From Mycobacterium parmense (GTDB taxonomy: Bacteria; Actinomycetota; Actinomycetes; Mycobacteriales; Mycobacteriaceae): a stretch of DNA of 64,000 nt. The stretch is from positions 5,456,001 through 5,520,000 of the forward strand of contig NZ_AP022614.1 of assembly GCF_010730575.1 (NCBI RefSeq). The letters run 5' to 3'. Under the pieces are notes generated by a model. It was given only the letters and a program-made list of their open reading frames with translations, was not told the DNA's origin and did no database searches. The first letter of the stretch is position 1, and each line of letters starts with the position of its first letter. Positions 60,088 through 64,000 of this stretch are shown in pieces. The translations under genes and the position numbers were made by a program.

Positions 60088-60690
60088 ATGCTATGGTTGC
60101 ACATGCCCATCGAGGAGCGTCGCGCGCGCGAGCGAGCGGAGCGGCGTCGGCTGATCATCACCACGGCGCGGCGGCTGGCCGAGGCCGAGGGTTGGGAAGC
60201 CGTCACCACGCGTCGGCTGTCCGCCGAGATCGAGTACAGCCAGCCCGTCATCTATTCGCACTTCGCCAACATGGATCAGCTCGCGCAGGCCGTCGCCGTC
60301 GACGGATTCGCCGAACTCGCCGAGGCACTGCGCACCGCGCGCGCGGGCGCCGCGTCGAGCGCCGACGCGCTGACGCGGCTTGCGCGCGCCTACGTCGACT
60401 TCGCCCGGCACAAGCCGGCCCTCTACGACGTGATGTTCACCCGCTCGACCACTCTGCATTTCGCGGCGAAAGACACCCCGCCCGAGTTGGAGGCGGCGTT
60501 CGCCGAGCTACGCGGAGCCGTGGCAGCACATGCAGAACAGCGCGATGCCGACACACTGGCCGAGGTGTTCTGGTCAGCGCTGCACGGACTGATCACCCTG
60601 GCCCGCAATCACCGGCTGCGTCCCGACCACGACGCCGACCGCGTCGACCTTCTGATCGCTCAGTTCTGCACCCAGCCCGCCGGGCGCTGA
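60088..60690 (+). CDS. TetR-family regulator
   Basis: A 200-residue TetR/AcrR regulator: N-terminal helix-turn-helix RRLIITTARRLAEAEGWEAVTTRRLSAEIEYSQPVIYSHFANMDQLAQAVAVDGF, and a C-terminal ligand domain of the WHG type (LARAYVDFARHKPALYDVMF; FWSALHGLITLARNHRL). ATG 60088 has AGGGAG 7 bp upstream; ATG 60103 is an alternative. Across the start is TAGC-GAT-GCTA, which might be its own operator. It follows the DUF998 gene by 37 bp and is likely to regulate the megasynthase operon. Confidence 0.9.
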   Translation: MLWLHMPIEERRARERAERRRLIITTARRLAEAEGWEAVTTRRLSAEIEYSQPVIYSHFANMDQLAQAVAVDGFAELAEALRTARAGAASSADALTRLARAYVDFARHKPALYDVMFTRSTTLHFAAKDTPPELEAAFAELRGAVAAHAEQRDADTLAEVFWSALHGLITLARNHRLRPDHDADRVDLLIAQFCTQPAGR

Positions 60691-60899
60691 ACGATACCAG
60701 GTCGGCGATCCGGCCCCGCTCGGTCATTTCTGCTGCGCCACCCGGGGATTCGCGCCCGCCGTCACGGGGGACCACGGCAGGCGCCCGATGAGATCCTCCC
60801 GGCCATAATCGGGTGGCATAGCCTGTGGCTGTCTGTACGTGACCCGGACCCGTCGTCGCGCCGCGTCGCCTACATCCGCATCGATCTCAAGGAGCCGCG

Positions 60900-60947
60900 A
60901 TGACCTCACCACCGCACTGCTCGGGAAGCGGTACGGACAGTGGGTAG
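60900..60947 (+). CDS. Possible 15-codon leader peptide before the phosphatase-like gene
   Basis: ATG at 60900 with an ideal AAGGAG five bases upstream opens a short frame (MTSPPHCSGSGTDSG, stop TAG 60945-60947). The stop overlaps the GTG start of the downstream gene at 60940, as expected for translational coupling. The downstream GTG itself has no clear ribosome binding site. The peptide has no known match; it might instead reflect a frameshift. Confidence 0.4.
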   Translation: MTSPPHCSGSGTDSG

Positions 60948-61911
60948 CGCTCGGCTGCACGTCGCGTTCGTATGCAGTTTCAATCGCGCCCGGTCGGTGA
61001 TGGCCGCGGCGATGTTCGCTGAGCAACTGCGGGAGCGTGGCCTGGGTGACCTGGTTCGGGTATCCAGCGCGGGCACTGTCGCGTGCGTGGGTGATCGCGC
61101 CGACGAGCAAGCTTGCTCGGTGCTGAGCCAGGCCGGTTACCCGGTGCCGGCGGACCATCGGGCCGCGCTGGTGGGTGCCGAGCACCTCGCAGCCGACCTG
61201 GTCGTCGCGTTGGGCCGCGAACACGTCGAGGTGTTGCAGGCAAGCGGAGTCGATGACGACCGGCTCGGGTGCGTCGACGTCCGCAACCCCATCTTCGGGG
61301 CTGATTTCGACGACGCCTTCGCAGCCATCGAGGCCGCGATGCCCGGGCTGCACGACTGGCTGGACGGGCGCCTGACCGCACCCGGCTTCGGCCGGCTGGA
61401 GACCGCCATCGGCTTTCGGTTTTGGACGGGGATCGCCGGGGATGTGCTGAGGTCGCCGTACCACTCGGACATTTCCTGGCCGACGAAGTGGACCGAGGCC
61501 AGATGCCGCCTCGACCCGGGGCACGCCCCGCCGGCGCCGGGGTGCGAGTGCGGCTGGTACGCCGATATCTCGGTCGAGGACCTGATCTCGCGTGCGCGCG
61601 GGTTCCCGGCAACGTCGCTACTGGCCTCCCAACTGGGGGTGGTGGATCCACCGTGGACCTACCTGGTCGTCGGCAAAGTCGTCTTGCACGACGTGTTGCC
61701 GTTCAAGCCGCCACCGACGATGAAGATCAGCCCCCGTGCCGAATACCGTGCGCGCGCGGGGGGGATTGTCGAGCTCGGCCTTTTGGACACAGACGGGGGA
61801 CCGGAGGCCACGGCGTTCGGCCAGGAGTTGTCGGACAGGTACGACGTCGAGGTCCTCGACATCAGCGATCGCGACGAACTCGGCGAGTTCGCCACCGACA
61901 TCGGCGGTTGA
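60940..61911 (+). CDS. Low-molecular-weight phosphatase/arsenate-reductase-like protein fused to an uncharacterised CxCGWYA domain
   Basis: 323 residues. Residues 1-150 match LMW protein tyrosine phosphatases: P-loop VCSFNRARSVMAAAMF (C-x5-R-S kept), then VSSAGTVACVGDRADEQACSVLSQAGYPVPADHRAALV. The usual Asp-Pro general-acid loop reads RNP (VDVRNPIFGADFDDAFAAI), so phosphatase chemistry is doubtful. Residues ~175-323 hold a second domain: GHAPPAPGCECGWYADIS then VVGKVVLHDVLPF...EYRARAGGIVEL, a pattern seen in uncharacterised bacterial proteins with a CxCGxYA motif. The role is unknown. Confidence 0.75.
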   Translation: MGSARLHVAFVCSFNRARSVMAAAMFAEQLRERGLGDLVRVSSAGTVACVGDRADEQACSVLSQAGYPVPADHRAALVGAEHLAADLVVALGREHVEVLQASGVDDDRLGCVDVRNPIFGADFDDAFAAIEAAMPGLHDWLDGRLTAPGFGRLETAIGFRFWTGIAGDVLRSPYHSDISWPTKWTEARCRLDPGHAPPAPGCECGWYADISVEDLISRARGFPATSLLASQLGVVDPPWTYLVVGKVVLHDVLPFKPPPTMKISPRAEYRARAGGIVELGLLDTDGGPEATAFGQELSDRYDVEVLDISDRDELGEFATDIGG

Positions 61912-61954
61912 CCCGCATACCCGGTGCGCGCACGGTCCGAGGTGTCAGTTGCGG

Positions 61955-61971
61955 GCGCCGAAGTGCGGCGC
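61955..61971 (+). terminator. Possible terminator of the phosphatase-like gene
   Basis: GCGCCG-AAGTG-CGGCGC hairpin 43 bp past the stop codon, without a U-tract. Confidence 0.4.
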
Positions 61972-62130
61972 GCCAAACCCGCTGCTTCCCAGCCGCTTTC
62001 CGGAAATGGAACAGCAGATGACTGAAGAACCAACAACTGGCGAAGCTCACGGTACTTGTTGAGCCGTAATCGGGTTCGTGCGATGCTTTGCTGGCCGATG
62101 CGTCGATGGCGATCACCTGAGAGGGAAGAA

Positions 62131-62667
62131 ATGTCGTTGATGTTTGCAGCCCCGGAGTCAATCACCACCGCGGCAGCGGATTTGGCTAACATCGGCTCGG
62201 CCGTCAGCGCAGCGCACATGGCCGCGGCGACCCCGACGACCGCGGTGATTCCCGCCGCCGCCGATGAGGTGTCGTCCGGCATCGCACAGCTGTTTTCCCA
62301 GCATGCCCAGGGCTACCAGGCGCTGGCAGGCCAGGCGGCGGCGTTTCAGGAGCAGTTCGTTCAGCACCTGACGTCCAGTGCGAGCGCCTACGTCAGTGCC
62401 GAGGCCGCTAACGCCGCCGCCCTGTTGCAACCCCTCACGGCGGGTGTGGGCTCGCTTGCCGCCGTACAGGATCAACTGGGTAATCTGATCGACGACGCAT
62501 TCACTATCGCAGTGGCGCTCATTGCCGCGCCATTCGTTGCTGTGCTGTTGCTGCCGTTATTGGGAACGATCTTGGTGGGCCTCGTCGGTGTTCTGCTGTT
62601 CTGGGGCGTCGGATCCCTGTTCATCTATGGCCTGGCATTGCTGGCCAGCCTGATTCCCGGAATCTGA
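62131..62667 (+). CDS. PE-family protein with a hydrophobic C-terminal domain
   Basis: 178 residues. The N-terminal 95-residue PE domain starts MSLMFAAPESITTAAADLANIGSAVSAAHMAAATPTTAVIPAAADEVS and carries the type VII secretion signal YxxxE (YVSAEAAN). The C-terminal 60 residues form two long hydrophobic segments (FTIAVALIAAPFVAVLLLPLLGTILVGLVGVLLFWGVG and SLFIYGLALLASLI), unusual for a PE protein and pointing to membrane insertion. GAGGGAAGAA lies upstream of the ATG. There is no PPE gene next to it. Substrate of an ESX system by family; role unknown. Confidence 0.9.
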   Translation: MSLMFAAPESITTAAADLANIGSAVSAAHMAAATPTTAVIPAAADEVSSGIAQLFSQHAQGYQALAGQAAAFQEQFVQHLTSSASAYVSAEAANAAALLQPLTAGVGSLAAVQDQLGNLIDDAFTIAVALIAAPFVAVLLLPLLGTILVGLVGVLLFWGVGSLFIYGLALLASLIPGI

Positions 62668-62993
62668 TAAAGCGCCTCCATCTACCAAATTGGTCAATTT
62701 CCAGCGTCTTAGCCCAAACGATGAGCAGCGGCCCCTGATACGGCCGCGACTGCCGCAATGCCGATGAAGCCGCCTCCACCACAGCGCTGGCTTCGGACAC
62801 GCACCCCGGCCGACGTATGGTCGGAGGAGTACAGAACGAACCGGGATGCGTTGTCAGCCAACGCTTTCACCGGGTCTTTAAGTGGTCGACTGTCGCGCGG
62901 CGCTCCGATGATCAGATGGGGACTTCCTGCGCCTGGGTGCCCTGGGTGCCCTGGGTGGCCTGGGTGGCCTGGGTGGCGACCCTCGTCGACTGA
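62668..62993. other. 326-bp intergenic region with a 9-bp tandem repeat
   Basis: Between the convergent PE and SDR genes. An open frame from 62758 lacks coding features. The end near the SDR stop contains the tandem repeat listed separately. No other site was seen. Confidence 0.6.
62932..62976. repeat. 9-bp tandem repeat (CCTGGGTGS)5
   Basis: Five head-to-tail copies of CCTGGGTGC/CCTGGGTGG, 17 bp downstream of the SDR stop codon. A short minisatellite likely to vary in number between strains. Confidence 0.85.
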
Positions 62994-63845
62994 TCAGGGA
63001 ATTTCACGACCCGCCCCGGTGGTGTCCGGGGCAGCGAACATTTTGGTGAGGTCGAGCTGGCCGGACTGCACGGCGCCGAAGAACCCACCGTCGGTAACCA
63101 ACGCTTCGCCGTTGATGTAGCTCGACCGGGGGCTGTTGAGGAAGATCAGCGGCCATGCCTGTTCCTCGGCGGTTGAGCGTCGCCGGATCGGGCCGACGAA
63201 CGCATCGATGATGTCCTGCCCGGCGAACTCCACGAAGTGGGGCAGCATGGCAGTGTCCGTCGGTCCGGGGTTGATGCAGTTGAGGCGGATGCCGTCGGTG
63301 ATCAGTGTCGCGGCCCGGGACGCGACCCAGGCGTTGATCGCCTTTTTCGAAAAGGGGTATGCGCCGACCGCTCCCATCTCGTCGTTGGCCTCGCACCATT
63401 GCTTGCCCTCGTCGAATCCGTCGGTGGACACCAATTCCATCAGCTGTTCCAGCTCCGTTTGCCACCCCATGGCGGCATTGGATGCGACCACGGCGATCGC
63501 ACCGCCGGCGGGAATCTTGGGCACGACCAGGTTCACCAGATGCCGAGCCCCCACGAAATTGACCAGCAACACGTCGAGGCCGGAGAACGGCGGGCCTGGG
63601 AGGCCCGCGCAGCCGAAATAGCCGTGAACGGGCCCGTCGATGGACTCGGCTGCCCGCTCGATGGATGCGCGGTCGCGCAGGTCTACCTCGAGCGCCCGGT
63701 CGACGGATGCCTCGGTTGGCCGGACGTCGAGCGCGGTGACCCGGGCCCCCAGCTTGGTCAATATCGCCGCCGTCGCTGCGCCCATGCCGGACGCGGCACC
63801 GGTAACCACGACGTGGCGCCCCGCATAACCCAATACGTCTTCCAT
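62994..63845 (-). CDS. Short-chain dehydrogenase/reductase (3-alpha-hydroxysteroid or alcohol dehydrogenase-like)
   Basis: 283-residue SDR: NAD-binding motif VVVTGAASGMGAATAAIL, ALDVRP acidic end of the second strand (NAD preference), NFVGARHLV, catalytic Ser in VVASNAAMGW, YxxxK in YPFSKKA and the late INPGPTDTAML. The ending SSYINGEALVTDGGFFG is typical of the family. Insertion LEQLMELVSTDGFDEGKQWCE before the catalytic Tyr is like coniferyl-alcohol and 3-alpha-hydroxysteroid dehydrogenases. ATG 63845 has GGAGG upstream. The promoter would be in the AT-rich stretch 63880-63960. Confidence 0.9.
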   Translation of the reverse strand: MEDVLGYAGRHVVVTGAASGMGAATAAILTKLGARVTALDVRPTEASVDRALEVDLRDRASIERAAESIDGPVHGYFGCAGLPGPPFSGLDVLLVNFVGARHLVNLVVPKIPAGGAIAVVASNAAMGWQTELEQLMELVSTDGFDEGKQWCEANDEMGAVGAYPFSKKAINAWVASRAATLITDGIRLNCINPGPTDTAMLPHFVEFAGQDIIDAFVGPIRRRSTAEEQAWPLIFLNSPRSSYINGEALVTDGGFFGAVQSGQLDLTKMFAAPDTTGAGREIP

Positions 63846-64000
63846 GCTTCCTCCGAGGTTGGTTCGCAGGAGATGTGGCCTGCTCGAAAGAAGATACATT
63901 AGGTGCTGCAGAAAAATATCACGTTCTCCTAAAATGGATAGGCTGCTACCGTCGTCTGACACGTAGCTGTGCCCGGGCATGCGGCGAGCAGCGAATTGGT

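Noticed and set aside
62758..63120. 120-codon plus-strand frame before the SDR gene
   Set aside because: It is built partly from the 9-bp repeat (CPGCPGWPGWPGW) and runs into the SDR gene on the other strand.

Overview
The window reads as a chromosomal segment of a slow-growing Mycobacterium. It is GC-rich with heavy GTG start usage. Its gene order follows the M. tuberculosis Rv0861c–Rv0914c interval almost gene for gene: ercc3/XPB, moaC2-mog-moaE2, rpfA, moaD2-moaA2, cspB, sepH, serC, fprB, citA, gltA2, arfABC, prrBA, accD3, echA6, ctpE and the Rv0914c thiolase. All Rv comparisons are from memory of that genome; no search was run. A species call is not possible from this stretch alone.

Layout. 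1–2.5 kb: the 3' end of an F420-type oxidoreductase, an ABM-domain protein, and a DUF35/thiolase-like pair. 2.5–6.5 kb: XPB-type helicase and its helicase-associated partner. 6.6–11.4 kb: a molybdenum cofactor cluster (moaC2, mog, moaE2, then moaD2, moaA2). It is interrupted by rpfA, which carries a Crp-type site and a c-di-AMP (ydaO) riboswitch in its long leader. 11.5–20.5 kb: small conserved mycobacterial genes (cspB, a xi-class GST-like protein, MFS transporter, DUF3027, DUF2530, MarR, SpoU methylase, DUF2537, SepH) plus a methyltransferase next to an AT-rich 0.7-kb gap. 20.5–28.7 kb: serC, an AurF-like diiron protein, fprB, citA, pdxH, gltA2. 28.7–35.6 kb: an FAD oxidoreductase, arfABC with a greatly enlarged arfC, and the prrBA two-component system. 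35.7–47.5 kb: accD3/echA6 diverging from one tiny promoter, a metallo-hydrolase, a beta-lactamase-fold protein, ctpE, an Rv0909/Rv0910-type toxin–antitoxin pair, a VOC protein, a carotenoid oxygenase and a thiolase.

47.5–64 kb leaves the M. tuberculosis gene order and is the accessory part. It holds a secreted DUF4185 protein (a family that includes D-arabinan hydrolases), then a single 3,227-residue open reading frame. That protein reads as fatty acyl-AMP ligase–ACP–KS–AT–DH–ER–KR–ACP–acyltransferase: starter activation, fully reducing chain extension and acyl transfer in one polypeptide. A DUF998-type membrane protein follows at 15 bp and a TetR regulator after that. The AT motifs (GHSQG, YASH) suggest methylmalonyl-CoA, so a methyl-branched acyl chain esterified or amidated to an unknown acceptor is the best guess. 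The region ends with a phosphatase-like fusion protein, an orphan PE protein with membrane segments, and a short-chain dehydrogenase.

The megasynthase cassette (49.7–60.7 kb) is the best candidate for an undescribed system. Secondary points of interest are the enlarged ArfC, the DUF35/thiolase-like pair with a rebuilt active site, and the phosphatase fusion.
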